DNA of 64,000 nucleotides, taken from Ancylobacter vacuolatus (lineage in GTDB: Bacteria; Pseudomonadota; Alphaproteobacteria; Rhizobiales; Xanthobacteraceae). This document shows positions 44,187 to 54,071 of this stretch, piece by piece. Where the stretch lies: NCBI RefSeq assembly GCF_030813595.1, contig NZ_JAUSUH010000002.1:620001-684000 (forward strand), given 5' to 3'. The stretch's first letter is position 1, and each line of letters starts with the position of its first letter. The position numbers and the translations under genes are program-made. The notes under the pieces are model-generated. The model was given only the letters and a program-made list of their open reading frames with translations. It had not been told where the DNA came from and did not search any database.

Positions 44187-45452
44187 TCAGTCGCCCAGCG
44201 CCCGCCAGGCGATGTCGCGGCGGCAGAAGCCTTCCGGCCAGTGGATGCGGGCAATAGCGTCATAGGCCCGCTCGCGCGCCTCGGCGACATTGCCGCCGAG
44301 CGCGGTAACGGTCAGCACCCGCCCGCCATGGGCGAGGATGGCCTCGCCCTCCCGACGGGTGCCGGCATGAAACACCTTCACGCCGGGAATGGTCTCCGCA
44401 GCCTCCAGCCCGCCAATGCGCGAGCCCTTGCCATAGGGGCCGGGATAGCCCTTCGTCGCCATCACTACGGAAATCGCCGCGTCGGGCTTCAGCGCGACCG
44501 GCTGGTCCTCCAGCTGGCCTGTGGCAACAGCGGCGAGCAGCGCCAGCAGATCGCCCTCCATCCGCATCATCAGCACCTGGCATTCGGGATCGCCGAAGCG
44601 GACATTGTATTCGATCAGCTTCGGCCCCTCGCTGGTGATCATCAGCCCGGCGAACAGCACGCCGCGAAACGGGCTCGCCGCATCGGCCAGCGCGCGGGCG
44701 GTGGGCTTGACGATGTCGTGCAGGGTGCGCCGCTCCATCTCGGCGGTAAAGACCGGGGCGGGCGAGTAGGCGCCCATGCCGCCGGTGTTCGGCCCCTCGT
44801 CATTGTCGAAGGCGCGCTTATGGTCCTGCGCCGAGCCGAAGGGCAGCACGGTCTCGCCATCGACCAGGCAGAAGAACGAGACTTCCTCGCCGTCGAGGAA
44901 TTCCTCGATCAGGATTTCCGTGCCCGCGCCGCCCATGGCGAACACCTCGTCGACGCCGGCCAACGCCTCCTCCAGCGTCATCGCCACGATCACGCCCTTG
45001 CCGGCCATCAGCCCGTCAGCCTTGAGCACGATCGGCGCGCCGTGGTGCCGGACGAAGGCGCGGGCGTCTTCCACCTGGGTGAAACGCCCGAAGGCGGCGG
45101 TGGGGATGGCGTGCGCCTTGCACAATTCCTTGGTGAAAAGCTTGGAGCCTTCCAGCTGCGCCGCCACCCGGCGCGGGCCGAACACGGCGATGCCCTCGCT
45201 GATCAGCCGGTCGGCGATGCCGTCGACCAGCGGCGCCTCCGGGCCGACCACGACGAGGTCGATCTTCTCGGCGAGGCACAGGGTGACGATGGCGTCATGG
45301 TCCTCCAGCGGCACGCTGTCGAAACAGGTGGCGAACTGGGCGATGCCAGGATTGCCGGGCAGCGCGAAGAAGGCGCCCATCAGCGGGCTCTGCGCCAGCT
45401 TCCAGGCGAGCGCATGCTCGCGGCCCCCTGAGCCGAGCAGAAGAACATTCAT
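44187..45452 (-). CDS. purD: Phosphoribosylamine-glycine ligase
   Basis: 421-aa ATP-grasp ligase of purine synthesis. [23 protein letters not shown] opens the N-domain; [36 protein letters not shown] holds the metal/ATP-grasp core, split across residues ~270-305. Length fits E. coli PurD (429). It is divergent-free and followed by the patatin gene. Confidence 0.96.
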   Translation of the reverse strand: MNVLLLGSGGREHALAWKLAQSPLMGAFFALPGNPGIAQFATCFDSVPLEDHDAIVTLCLAEKIDLVVVGPEAPLVDGIADRLISEGIAVFGPRRVAAQLEGSKLFTKELCKAHAIPTAAFGRFTQVEDARAFVRHHGAPIVLKADGLMAGKGVIVAMTLEEALAGVDEVFAMGGAGTEILIEEFLDGEEVSFFCLVDGETVLPFGSAQDHKRAFDNDEGPNTGGMGAYSPAPVFTAEMERRTLHDIVKPTARALADAASPFRGVLFAGLMITSEGPKLIEYNVRFGDPECQVLMMRMEGDLLALLAAVATGQLEDQPVALKPDAAISVVMATKGYPGPYGKGSRIGGLEAAETIPGVKVFHAGTRREGEAILAHGGRVLTVTALGGNVAEARERAYDAIARIHWPEGFCRRDIAWRALGD

Positions 45453-45570
45453 GCGGCAACCTCGATCTGCGCGCCCCGGCGGGCGCCTCGCTGAGCGTTT
45501 CGCCTAAACGTTCGGGCGGCGGGGAGCAAGGGGGAGCGGCGAATGGGAGGTCGGGCCCGACACCATCGAA

Positions 45571-45611
45571 CATCCTTCGCGGCTCGGGCTCTGCCCGCGC
45601 CTCGAAGGATG
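45571..45611. repeat. Imperfect palindrome in the purD-macB gap
   Basis: CATCCTTCG (45571-45579) pairs with CGAAGGATG (45603-45611) around an imperfect GC-rich stem. It is followed about 30 bp on by CGTCATGCTGAGGTGCGAG. Both sequences recur in part at 29090-29190, so a second repeat family is present. Confidence 0.55.
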
Positions 45612-45714
45612 ACGTCGCACGGGGGACGACGAACCACGCTCGTCATGCTGAGGTGCGAGCGAAGCGAGCCTCGAACCACACAGCCGGCATGCGCCCCGCT
45701 CCCGAAGGCGCCCC

Positions 45715-47715
45715 TCACTCATAGGCCAGCGCCACCACCGGATCGAGCCCCGCCGCCTTGCGGGCGGGCAGGTAGCCGAAGACGAGGCCGGTGAGGAAGG
45801 CGCAGGCGAAGGCGAGAAGCGGCGGCATCAGCGAGAGCACGATGGTCACGCCCATTCCTTCCAGGCCCAGCGCGGCGGCAAGGCCGAGTCCGACGCCTAC
45901 CGCCCCGCCGACCGAGCACACCACCAACGCCTCGGTGTTGAACTGCAGCATGATGTTGCTCATCCGCGCCCCCGTCGCCATGCGGATGCCGATCTCGCGG
46001 GTGCGTTCGGTCACGCTCACCAGCATGATGTTCATCACCCCGATGCCGGCCACCAGCAGCGAGATGGCGGCGACGCAGCCGAGCACGAGGGTCAGCGTGT
46101 TCTGCGTCTCCATCGCCGTCTCCAGGAACTGCGCGGTGTTGCGTACCTGGAAATCCTCGGTCTGGTGGCGTTCGGCGATGATGCGGGTGATCGCCGCCTC
46201 CACCGCCGGAATGTCGCCGGCCTGCGTCACCTTGATCGTGACCGAGTTCAGGAACTGCCGGCCGAACACCCGCACGAAGCCGGTGGAGAGCGGCACCAGC
46301 GCCACGTCGTCCTGGTCCTGGCCGAAGGCATTGGCGCCGCGCGGGGCGAGGACGCCGATTACCTCATAGGGCACGTTCTTGACCATGACATAGCGGCCGA
46401 TCGGGTCGTCGGCACCAAACAGGTTCTGGGCTACGGTCTGTCCCAGCACCGTCACCGGCGCATAGGCGCGCACATCGGCCGGGGTGAACATCACCCCGCG
46501 CGCCAGCGCCCAGTCGCGGGCGGCGAGATAGTCGGGCGTGGTGCCGGTCACGGTGGTGAAATAGTCGAGCGAGCCGTAGCGCAGCGTGTAGCGGCCGGAG
46601 CGGTCCGGGGCGATGGCTTCGATGCCCGGAATGGTCTTCAGCGCCTCGGCATCCTCCGCCAGTAGCGTGGCATTGTCGCCGGCGGTGCGGATGCCCGGCG
46701 CGCCGGGGCGGACGATGAGAAGATTGGTGCCGATCTGCGAAATGCGGTCCAGCACGCTCTGCTTGCCGCCATCACCCACCGCCAGCATCGTGATCACGGA
46801 GGCGACGCCGATGACGATGCCCAGAAGCGTCAGGGCGGTGCGGAACAGATTCGCCGTCATCGAGGCGAAGGCCATGCGCACCGCTTCCGCCAGATCGGGC
46901 ACGAAGCGCGCCAGCCCGCCGCGCCGGGCCGGGCCGGTGCCGGGCAGTGGCGCGCGGGCGGGCTCGTCCTCGCGCCGCTCGTCGGAGACGATGCGCCCGT
47001 CTTGAAAGCGCACGACGCGGCGGGCATGGGCGGCGACATCGGGGTCGTGGGTGATGAGAATGACGGTGTGGCCCTCGGCATTGAGTTCGCCGAGCAGCGC
47101 CAGCACCTCCTCGCCGGAGCGCGAATCGAGCGCGCCGGTCGGCTCGTCGGCCAGGATGACAGGCGCCGCGTTCATCAGCGCGCGGGCGATGGAGACGCGC
47201 TGCTGCTGGCCGCCGGAAAGCTGATTCGGCCGGTGTTCGCTGCGCTCGCCGAGCCCCAGCCGGGCGAGCAGCCCGTGCGCCCGCTCCTCGCGCGCCTCGC
47301 GCCCCATGCCGGCATAGATGGCGGGAATGGCGACATTCTCCGCCGCCGTCAGGCTGGGCAGCAGATTGTAGCGCTGGAACACGAAGCCGAAGGCCGAACA
47401 GCGCAGCTCTGCCAGCTCGTCCGGACCCAGCTCCTCCACGTCGACGCCGTCGACGCGGTAGGCGCCGGACGACACCCGGTCGAGGCAGCCGATGATGTTC
47501 ATCAGCGTCGACTTGCCCGAGCCGGACTGGCCCATGATGGCGATGAACTCGCCGGAATGGATGGAGAGCGACACGCGGTCGAGCGCCCGCACCACGCTCT
47601 CGCCATTCGGGTAGATGCGGCTGACATCGACGAGCTCGACGATCGGCCGCATTTGCTCGCCTGCCAGGCGGGCTGTGGCGGTGCTATCCTCGATGCGGGT
47701 CGCGGCCTCGCTCAT
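45715..47715 (-). CDS. macB: MacB-type ABC transporter, ATPase-permease fusion
   Basis: 666-aa protein: N-terminal ABC ATPase (Walker A GQSGSGKST, signature LSGGQQQRVSIARALM, Walker B VILADEPTGALD, D-loop), then a MacB permease with an N-terminal helix, a large periplasmic domain and three C-terminal helices (FtsX-like). It works with MacA and an outer-membrane channel in export of macrolides or other substrates; the actual substrate is unknown. ATG 47715 lies 4 bp after the macA stop. A TolC gene is not in the window. Confidence 0.93.
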   Translation of the reverse strand: MSEAATRIEDSTATARLAGEQMRPIVELVDVSRIYPNGESVVRALDRVSLSIHSGEFIAIMGQSGSGKSTLMNIIGCLDRVSSGAYRVDGVDVEELGPDELAELRCSAFGFVFQRYNLLPSLTAAENVAIPAIYAGMGREAREERAHGLLARLGLGERSEHRPNQLSGGQQQRVSIARALMNAAPVILADEPTGALDSRSGEEVLALLGELNAEGHTVILITHDPDVAAHARRVVRFQDGRIVSDERREDEPARAPLPGTGPARRGGLARFVPDLAEAVRMAFASMTANLFRTALTLLGIVIGVASVITMLAVGDGGKQSVLDRISQIGTNLLIVRPGAPGIRTAGDNATLLAEDAEALKTIPGIEAIAPDRSGRYTLRYGSLDYFTTVTGTTPDYLAARDWALARGVMFTPADVRAYAPVTVLGQTVAQNLFGADDPIGRYVMVKNVPYEVIGVLAPRGANAFGQDQDDVALVPLSTGFVRVFGRQFLNSVTIKVTQAGDIPAVEAAITRIIAERHQTEDFQVRNTAQFLETAMETQNTLTLVLGCVAAISLLVAGIGVMNIMLVSVTERTREIGIRMATGARMSNIMLQFNTEALVVCSVGGAVGVGLGLAAALGLEGMGVTIVLSLMPPLLAFACAFLTGLVFGYLPARKAAGLDPVVALAYE

Positions 47716-47719
47716 CGCC

Positions 47720-48916
47720 TCAGCCCAGACGCGGCGGCATGGAGGGGCGGCCCCCACCCGGACGCGGGCCCGCCGGGGCGTTGGCGCCCGTTATCACCGT
47801 CTCGCCGGCGTCCAGCCCCTCCAGAATCTCGGTCTGGCTGCGGTTGGACAGGCCGGTCTTCACCGGGCGCTCCTGCGGCCCCTGCGGGGTCAGCACGCGC
47901 ACGCTCTGGCTGCCGTCGCGGGCGGTGCGGATCGCCGGGGTCGGCACCAGCTTAACGCCTTTGGCCTCGCCGAGGCGGAAGAATACCTGCGCCGTCATGT
48001 CGGTCATCAGCATCAGGTCTTCATTGGGCACGTCGATCAGCACATTGTAGAGCACCACGTCGTTGACGATGGTGGGCGTCGGCTCGATCTGCCGCACCGT
48101 GCCGCGCCAGCGCCGGTCCGGCAGGCCCAGCGTGGAGAAGGAAGCCGGCGTGCCGACGGTGATCCGGGGAATGTCGCCTTCCGCCACCTGCGCCGTCACC
48201 GTCATCGTCTGCAGGTCGGCGATGCGCAGCACGATGGGGGCGGACTGGTTGGCGTTCAGCGTGCCGCCCTCGCGGGCGGTGATGGAGACGACCGTGCCGT
48301 CCATTGGGGCATAGATCTTGGTGTAGCCGAGATTGGCGAGGTCGCCGTCCAGCGTCGCCTGCATCTGGGCGATCTGCGCCTTCAGCGCGTCGATCTTGGC
48401 CTCGCTGATCTGTTCGGTCGCCATGGCGGCGTCGGCGGCGTCCTTACTGCCGGACTGGTTCTTGAGCAATTGCTGCGCGCGCTCATTGCGCAGCCGGTCC
48501 AGCGTCAGCTGCGCCTCCGCCTGCGCCAGCTGGGCGCGCAGATTGTCGAGGCTGGCGCGGTCGCCGGCGACGCGGGTCTGGTAGACGGTGGGGTCAATCT
48601 CGGCGAGAAGGTCGCCCTTCTTCACCACCTCGCCCACATCAGGGTGGATGGTGCGCAGCTGGCCGGAGACCTGCGTGCCGACATCGACATAGGTCTTGGG
48701 CTGCATCTTGGCGATGGCGTTGACATTGGTCTCGATGTCGCCGAGCGCGACGATGGCGGTCTGGAAGGCAGGCGCCTCCTCGGGCGCCTGGACGCCGGCA
48801 TAGTAGTAATAGCCGCCCCCGGCCATCAGCAGGGCGGCGAGCAGCCACGGCCAGCGCCGCCGCCGGCCCGCCGCCTTCTCACCCGTCCAGCTGTTTTCCG
48901 CCTTCTGTAACATCAC
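47720..48916 (-). CDS. macA: MacA-type periplasmic adaptor
   Basis: 398-aa membrane fusion protein with one N-terminal helix (WLLAALLMAGGGYYYYAG), a biotinyl-lipoyl half (VSGQLRTIHPDVGEVVKKGDLLAEIDP), a long alpha-hairpin (~residues 115-185) and second lipoyl and beta-barrel parts (IYAPMDGTVVSITAREGG). Start ATG 48916 or the adjacent ATG 48913. It is first in the macA-macB operon. The GC-rich C-terminus ends NAPAGPRPGGGRPSMPP. Confidence 0.93.
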   Translation of the reverse strand: MMLQKAENSWTGEKAAGRRRRWPWLLAALLMAGGGYYYYAGVQAPEEAPAFQTAIVALGDIETNVNAIAKMQPKTYVDVGTQVSGQLRTIHPDVGEVVKKGDLLAEIDPTVYQTRVAGDRASLDNLRAQLAQAEAQLTLDRLRNERAQQLLKNQSGSKDAADAAMATEQISEAKIDALKAQIAQMQATLDGDLANLGYTKIYAPMDGTVVSITAREGGTLNANQSAPIVLRIADLQTMTVTAQVAEGDIPRITVGTPASFSTLGLPDRRWRGTVRQIEPTPTIVNDVVLYNVLIDVPNEDLMLMTDMTAQVFFRLGEAKGVKLVPTPAIRTARDGSQSVRVLTPQGPQERPVKTGLSNRSQTEILEGLDAGETVITGANAPAGPRPGGGRPSMPPRLG

Positions 48917-49049
48917 GCCATTCCGTCCTCGCCGGCTTCAAGGCGTAAGGCCTAAGTTACGGCAGATAAAGTGAATTCGCGGTAATGATGGATTGTGGCG
49001 GCAACATTGGAGGCGCTCCAGCGTGGGGGCCGGAGGCGCGGGCCGAGCC

Positions 49050-49244
49050 CTAGGAATCACCCGGCCGGTACTCGCCGGTGGCGGGGTCACGGCGCAGCGT
49101 GGCGCGGGGGTCGAGCGTGCCCGCCCTCTCGGCGCGGCGCTGGGCGTCGAGCTCGGTGTTCACGCGGCGCGATTCTCGCACCAGCACCTTGACCAGGGCG
49201 GCGGTGCCGATGGCACCCAGAGCGAGGATGAAAACGGGCGGCAT
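49050..49244 (-). CDS. Small membrane protein, unknown function
   Basis: 64-aa protein with one N-terminal helix (VFILALGAIGTAALVKVLV) followed by a charged cytosolic segment (RESRRVNTELDAQRRAERAGTLDPRATLRRD). The family is not recognised, but the look is that of small Rhizobiales membrane proteins. The upstream in-frame ATG at 49307 would overlap the S49 gene by 29 bp, so ATG 49244 is preferred. Confidence 0.6.
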   Translation of the reverse strand: MPPVFILALGAIGTAALVKVLVRESRRVNTELDAQRRAERAGTLDPRATLRRDPATGEYRPGDS

Positions 49245-49278
49245 GAGGGTGTTTCCGGAAGGGAGCGGCAGCGACGCG

Positions 49279-50184
49279 TCAGAGCCCGAAGCGGCCCCAT
49301 AATGCACGTTCCTCTGCGGCGGAAATGAGGGCCTGCGCCGCCCCGGCGCCGATATCGGCCGCGGCCCCGCCGCCCGTTACCGCGCTCATCGCCACGCCGG
49401 GCGAGCGACGGCCGAAGAGGCCGGGCTTCACCTCGATCAGCGGGGTGCGCACATTCTCGCCATAGCGGGCACGCAGGAAGCCGCGCAGGTCGCCGATGGC
49501 GTCGACAAGGCCGAGTTCCTGCGCCTGCGGTGCTGCCCAGAACTCGCCGGAGAACAGAGTCTCGTCATCGCCGGAAAGCACGTCGCCGCGCCGCGCCTTC
49601 ACCAGCGTCACGAAGGCGGCATGGATCTCCTGCTGCAGCGCCTTCAGCCGCTCGATATCCTCCGCCTTCTCCGGCTGGAACGGGTCGAGCATCACCTTAC
49701 GGGTGCCGGCGGTGTAGACGCGGCGCTCGATGCCGAGCTTTTCCAGCGCGGCGGGGAAGCCGAAACCGGCGCTCACCACGCCGATGGAGCCGAGAATGGA
49801 GAAATCGTCGGCGACGATCTCGTCGGCCGCGCAGGCCAGCATGTAGCCGCCCGAAGCCGCGACATCCTCAACGAAGGCGATCACCGGCAGCTTCTTCTCC
49901 ACGGCGAGGGCGCGGATGCGCTTGTAGACGAGGTGGGACTGGGTCGGCGCCCCGCCCGGCGAATTGATCACCAGCGCCACCGCTTTGGCGCCCTTCACCG
50001 CGAAAGCGCGCTCCAGCGCCCTCGACGTGTTGGCGAAGGTGATGCCGGGGCGGAACGGGCTGGCCATGCCGATCGCTCCGTTCAGTCGCACGACCGGTAC
50101 GATGGGTGTGCCGCCGCGTAGCCTGGCGGGCAGGAAGGGATCGAGACGGCGGCGGAGGTCTTGGAAGAAGGATGATGTGGCCAT
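49279..50184 (-). CDS. S49-family serine peptidase (SohB-like)
   Basis: 301-aa second SppA-type protease, without an N-terminal membrane helix. VINSPGGAPTQSHLVYKRI is the oxyanion region, VEDVAASGGYMLACAADEI has the nucleophilic Ser and GTRKVMLDPFQPEK the Lys general base. It may be cytosolic or weakly membrane-associated. The sequence differs clearly from sppA at 26356. It is followed by a small membrane protein gene. Confidence 0.88.
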   Translation of the reverse strand: MATSSFFQDLRRRLDPFLPARLRGGTPIVPVVRLNGAIGMASPFRPGITFANTSRALERAFAVKGAKAVALVINSPGGAPTQSHLVYKRIRALAVEKKLPVIAFVEDVAASGGYMLACAADEIVADDFSILGSIGVVSAGFGFPAALEKLGIERRVYTAGTRKVMLDPFQPEKAEDIERLKALQQEIHAAFVTLVKARRGDVLSGDDETLFSGEFWAAPQAQELGLVDAIGDLRGFLRARYGENVRTPLIEVKPGLFGRRSPGVAMSAVTGGGAAADIGAGAAQALISAAEERALWGRFGL

Positions 50185-50256
50185 GCCCTAGAGATAGGGT
50201 GCGTGTGGCCTTTGCTCAATGTGTCGTCGCGCCGGGGCGACGCATTGAGCCTCGCG

Positions 50257-51054
50257 TCATCCCGGCCCGATCGCCCCGCCCGCGCGCAGCACATGCTCGG
50301 CGGCGGCGCTGGGCCGGCCGTCGCCTCCCGCCAGCACCAGAGCCGGCAGCAGCGCGGGCGGCGTGCGGCGGCCCTTGATGGCGCCGATCAGCAGCCGGTT
50401 TGCCGGCGCTTCGGGGGAGGGGTGGACCGGGCGGATCGTCACGGCGCCGAATCGGCCCTTCAGCCCGGCCAGCAGCGCTTCGATGGCCTCCGGCCGGTGG
50501 ATCAGCGCCAGCCGCCCGCCCGGCGCCAGCAGCCGCTCGGCCGCGCGCAGCCAGACCTCCGCATCGGCATCGGCGATGGCGTGGGCGAGCGCTTTTCCAG
50601 AGTGCGGCGAGGCGCGGTGGCGGGCGAGGTCGTTGAAGGGCGGGTTCATTAGCACCAGATCGGCGGCGCCGGCGGCCGGCATGTCCGGTCCGGAGGGGCG
50701 CCCGAGCCGGGCGACATCGGCGCACACCACCCGCACCCGCTCGGCGAGGCCCGGCATCTGGCGCGCCGCGTTGCGGCCGGCGAGGTCGGCCAGCGCCGGG
50801 TCGATCTCCACCAATGTCAGCGTGGCGACGGGAACCCTTGCGGCATAGGCGAGCCCGGCCGCGCCGACCCCGGCGCCGAGATCAACCGCACGTCCGGCTT
50901 CCGGCGCGCTGGCCGCCAGCAGCAATGCGTCATGACCAGCGCGGTGGCCGCGCTGCGGCTGCAGCAGGTGCAGCCGGCCGCCAAGAAAAGCGTCATCGGT
51001 CAGGACCTCATCCGTCGGCGCCTCGCCCATAAGCTCGCGCATCACATCGCTCAT
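50257..51054 (-). CDS. TrmN6-like N6-adenine methyltransferase
   Basis: 265-aa Rossmann methyltransferase. SAM site VDLGAGVGAAGLAYAARV, and the amino-methylase motif NPPF in LVLMNPPFNDLARH. It resembles YfiC/TrmN6, which makes m6A37 in tRNA1(Val). The ATG overlaps the DUF2007 stop by 4 bp (ATGA), so the two are coupled, as is typical for Rhizobiales. Confidence 0.87.
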   Translation of the reverse strand: MSDVMRELMGEAPTDEVLTDDAFLGGRLHLLQPQRGHRAGHDALLLAASAPEAGRAVDLGAGVGAAGLAYAARVPVATLTLVEIDPALADLAGRNAARQMPGLAERVRVVCADVARLGRPSGPDMPAAGAADLVLMNPPFNDLARHRASPHSGKALAHAIADADAEVWLRAAERLLAPGGRLALIHRPEAIEALLAGLKGRFGAVTIRPVHPSPEAPANRLLIGAIKGRRTPPALLPALVLAGGDGRPSAAAEHVLRAGGAIGPG

Positions 51055-51275
51055 GCGTCGCCGAGGGCGGCGCCGAAGCCGGCCTCGTCCAGCAGCGCCC
51101 GCGCCTCCTGTTCCCGCTCGCTCTCAATCAGCAGGCGACGCGGCAGCAGGCCGATCGAGCCCTCCATCACGCTCATATGCTGGTCGAGCACGAGATGGCC
51201 GATCCCCGCGCTGTCGAGCAGGGCCGTGATGGCGGAGAGGAGGACGAGGTCATTGGTCCGGATGAGTTCGCGCAT
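51051..51275 (-). CDS. DUF2007 putative signal-transducing protein
   Basis: 74-aa DUF2007 protein (MRELIRTNDLVLLSAITALLDSAGI, VLDQHMSVMEGSIGLLPRRLLIESE). The family resembles the GlnB-like fold and lacks an assigned role. ATG 51275 preferred over an upstream in-frame ATG at 51311. It is co-transcribed with the TrmN6-like gene. Confidence 0.85.
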   Translation of the reverse strand: MRELIRTNDLVLLSAITALLDSAGIGHLVLDQHMSVMEGSIGLLPRRLLIESEREQEARALLDEAGFGAALGDA

Positions 51276-51345
51276 CGCGCTATATGAGGCAGCAAGCCGC
51301 CCGCAAGGCAAGCCGGCCGCGTTTGGTGCCGACTTGCGGGGTGTC

Positions 51346-52407
51346 TCAGAGCCGCATCTCGGCGCGCACGGCGGGCTCGAAATCCTTGTCGAGGCCGAGG
51401 CGGACGAGTTCCCGGTACTGGATCGGCAGCTTGCGCTTCAGCGCCGGCAGGCCGAGCTCCAGCACGAATTCGGGGTGCATCAACGGAAAGGAGGCGAAGA
51501 GCCGCTTTCGGCGGATCGGGCCGGCCAGCGCGTCGCGGATGCGCAGCGGCGACCATCCCTTGTCGATCAGAGGCTGGAGCCTGGCCGCGTCCTTCGGGTT
51601 CAGCTGGCACTGATAGGCGAAGATGCGGGCGAGCTTGTCCGGGTCGTCCAGCGCCATCAGCCGGTCAATCACGGTACGCCAGTCGACGAGCGCGCCGAGC
51701 GTATAGCCCCGGCGGGCGAAATGGCGCGACAGGCCGCGCTCCAGCCGCCGCACCACCAGATGCTTGTTGTCGATGAGCGGCATGTCGCGCCAGAAGGTGA
51801 GAAACTCCTCGCTCGCCAGCAGGCGCGGCGAGAAGCGCAGGAAGTAGGACTGCACATAGTCCCGGCTCACGCCGAAGCGAGGCACGCCATTGAGCAGAAA
51901 GCCGAACACGTCTTCCGGCGCCTGTCGGCAGCGCGCCAGCGCATCGCAATCCGTGCGCAGCGGGAACCACAGGCTGTCATTCATCAGGAAGAGCATGTGC
52001 GGCCTCACGCCCCGCTCGAACAGCGTGAGGATACCTTCGCGAAAGCCGCCGAAATCATAGCCGAGATTGGGCCGCTCGATCACCAGATGCGTGACGTCGC
52101 CCAGCCGCGCGCGATCCTCCTCGCGCAGGGGAGCATTGGACACGACGACGCAGGCAATGCCGTGGCGGGCGAAATGGGCCAGGGTGGCGAAGGTGGAGGC
52201 GGGTATGCCGGCGCGCGGAAAGATCACCAGAATGGCGACCTGATCGGCAATCGGCTGCTTTCCCAACGTAATCTTTACGCTGTGCGGGCGCCCTGAATCG
52301 TAGTCCCGGCGCCGCACGGCACCGAGAAACATCCAGGGCACGCTGGACAGCTTGGCGCGCCAGCGCCCCAATTCTTTCCGGACTTTCAAAAACCACGCCA
52401 AGCCCAC
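51346..52407 (-). CDS. RgpF-like glycan (rhamnan) synthesis protein
   Basis: 353-aa protein of the RgpF/rhamnan synthesis F family, glycosyltransferase-like. The diagnostic NLGYDFGGFREGI motif is at residues ~114-126, followed by LFLMNDSLWFPL and RLERGLSRHFARRGY. No helices are predicted, so it is cytosolic or peripheral. No other rhamnose or O-antigen genes are nearby. It is placed between DUF2007 and ispB and has an AT-rich upstream region with an 18-bp palindrome. Confidence 0.78.
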   Translation of the reverse strand: MGLAWFLKVRKELGRWRAKLSSVPWMFLGAVRRRDYDSGRPHSVKITLGKQPIADQVAILVIFPRAGIPASTFATLAHFARHGIACVVVSNAPLREEDRARLGDVTHLVIERPNLGYDFGGFREGILTLFERGVRPHMLFLMNDSLWFPLRTDCDALARCRQAPEDVFGFLLNGVPRFGVSRDYVQSYFLRFSPRLLASEEFLTFWRDMPLIDNKHLVVRRLERGLSRHFARRGYTLGALVDWRTVIDRLMALDDPDKLARIFAYQCQLNPKDAARLQPLIDKGWSPLRIRDALAGPIRRKRLFASFPLMHPEFVLELGLPALKRKLPIQYRELVRLGLDKDFEPAVRAEMRL

Positions 52408-52422
52408 GACCCCAACAACAAT

Positions 52423-52440
52423 CTAGTATCTCGATACTAG
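52423..52440. promoter_or_regulatory. 18-bp palindrome upstream of the rgpF-like gene
   Basis: CTAGTATC-TC-GATACTAG: perfect 8-bp arms with a 2-nt centre, 16 bp before the rgpF-like ATG at 52407. Short spacing and symmetry suggest a dimeric regulator operator. Confidence 0.6.
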
Positions 52441-52645
52441 TCAAATCCATGTTACTTTCGCAACAGTCCGTTTCTCTTTGTCCCCCAGAGAGCCTGTATT
52501 CCATGGGCGAGGTCCCCGGCGCTTACGGGGCGGCGGGCGGCGCAGGGTGACGAAAACTTTCGCCTTCGGGCGCGGTAAGCTATGAGAACCGCTCGGGTCA
52601 CGAGCGTATCGCCGCTCGCCGTCGCCATTGCTGAGGGAGCCCCCT

Positions 52646-53665
52646 GTGTCCGTCGCCTACTCCTTCACTCCCGCCGTGACGGGGTCCGAAGCCTCGCTGG
52701 CGGGCATCGTCACGCTTGTCCAGGCCGATATGGGGCGTGTGAACGCGCTGATCCTGTCGCGCACCGGCTCCGAGGTGACGATGATTCCGGAGGTTGCTCA
52801 GCACCTCATCTCCTCCGGCGGCAAGCGTCTGCGTCCTATGCTCACCCTCGCGACCGGTGCGCTGGCGGGCTATGAGGGCGAGGGCACGGTCAAGCTTGCT
52901 GCTTCGGTCGAGTTCATGCACACGGCGACGTTGCTGCATGACGACGTGGTCGACGACAGCGAGATGCGCCGGGGCAAGCTGGCCGCCCGCATGCTGTGGG
53001 GCAACGAGGCCAGCGTGCTGGTTGGCGACTTCCTGCTGGGCCAGGCCTTCCGCATGATGATCGAGGTCGGCAACATGCGGGCGCTCGACATCCTCTCCAC
53101 CGCCGCCGTGGTCATCGCCGAGGGCGAGGTCGCCCAGCTCGCCGCTGCCAAGAACATCGCCACGGACGAGGATGCCTATCTCGCCGTCATCCGCGGCAAG
53201 ACGGCGGAGTTGTTCGCCGCCGCCTGCGAGGTCGGGCCGGTGCTCGCCGGACGCAGCGCGGCGGAGCAGGCCGCCTGCCGTGCCTATGGCATGAATCTGG
53301 GCATCGCCTTCCAGCTGGTCGACGATGCGCTGGACTATGGCGGCTCGCAGGCCGATCTCGGCAAGAATGTCGGCGACGACTTCCGCGAGGGCAAAATCAC
53401 CCTGCCGATCGTGCTGGCGGTGCGCAACAGTGACGAGGCGGAGCGCGGCTTCTGGCGCCGCTGCCTCGAACAGGGCGAGATCGGCGAGGGCGACCTCGAC
53501 CACGCGCTGGCGCTGCTGCTGCGCCATGGCGCCATCGCCGCGACGGTGGAGCGTGCCCGCGCCTATGGTGCGGCGGCCAAGCAGGCGCTCGCTGTCTTCC
53601 CCGCCAGCCCGGCCCGGGATGCGCTGCTCGACGTGGTCGATTTCTGCATCGCGCGGGTGCGCTGA
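52646..53665 (+). CDS. ispB: Octaprenyl/polyprenyl diphosphate synthase
   Basis: 339-aa trans-prenyltransferase that makes the quinone side chain. FARM DDVVDD in LLHDDVVDDSEMRRG and SARM LVDDALDYGG in FQLVDDALD are intact; GGKRLRPML is also typical. GTG 52646 follows GAGGGAG (52633-52639) closely. A dispersed repeat lies after it. Confidence 0.93.
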   Translation: MSVAYSFTPAVTGSEASLAGIVTLVQADMGRVNALILSRTGSEVTMIPEVAQHLISSGGKRLRPMLTLATGALAGYEGEGTVKLAASVEFMHTATLLHDDVVDDSEMRRGKLAARMLWGNEASVLVGDFLLGQAFRMMIEVGNMRALDILSTAAVVIAEGEVAQLAAAKNIATDEDAYLAVIRGKTAELFAAACEVGPVLAGRSAAEQAACRAYGMNLGIAFQLVDDALDYGGSQADLGKNVGDDFREGKITLPIVLAVRNSDEAERGFWRRCLEQGEIGEGDLDHALALLLRHGAIAATVERARAYGAAAKQALAVFPASPARDALLDVVDFCIARVR

Positions 53666-53669
53666 CCCT

Positions 53670-53733
53670 AGAGCGGTTTCAAGCGAAGTGGGTACCTGTT
53701 CGCGTGAAGAAGACGCGACAAACAGTGAAATGA
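53670..53733. repeat. Dispersed 60-bp repeat, copy B
   Basis: TTTCAAGCGAAGTGG, then GTTCGCGT and ACGCG-CAAAC blocks, matching copy A at 43019-43075. It sits between ispB and the convergent ynfA gene. Confidence 0.7.
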
Positions 53734-53734
53734 T

Positions 53735-54058
53735 CTAGCCGCGCGGGGCGAAGACGATGAGCGCGGCGCCCATGAGGCACACCGCTCCGCCCATCAGGTC
53801 CCAGCGGTCGGGCCGGAGCCCCTCTACCACCCACAGCCACATGAGCGACGCCGCGACATAGACACCGCCATAGGCGGCGAAGGCGCGCCCGGCCGCCGCC
53901 GCCTCGACCTGAGTCAGGGCCGCGCCGAAGGCGATGAGGCTAAGCCCCCCCGGCACCAGCCAGAGCGCATTCGCCCCGTTGCGGATCACCGCCCAGAAGG
54001 CGAAGCAGCCGGCGATCTCCAGCAAAGCGGCGGCGGCGAAGAACAGGGCGGTGTGCAT
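53735..54058 (-). CDS. YnfA/UPF0060 membrane protein
   Basis: 107-aa protein with four hydrophobic segments. [55 protein letters not shown] and [21 protein letters not shown] match UPF0060. The family is linked to small multidrug-type transporters, function not established. It is followed by no gene on this strand and preceded by ispE. Confidence 0.88.
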   Translation of the reverse strand: MHTALFFAAAALLEIAGCFAFWAVIRNGANALWLVPGGLSLIAFGAALTQVEAAAAGRAFAAYGGVYVAASLMWLWVVEGLRPDRWDLMGGAVCLMGAALIVFAPRG

Positions 54059-54071
54059 CGGCGCCTCGCCT

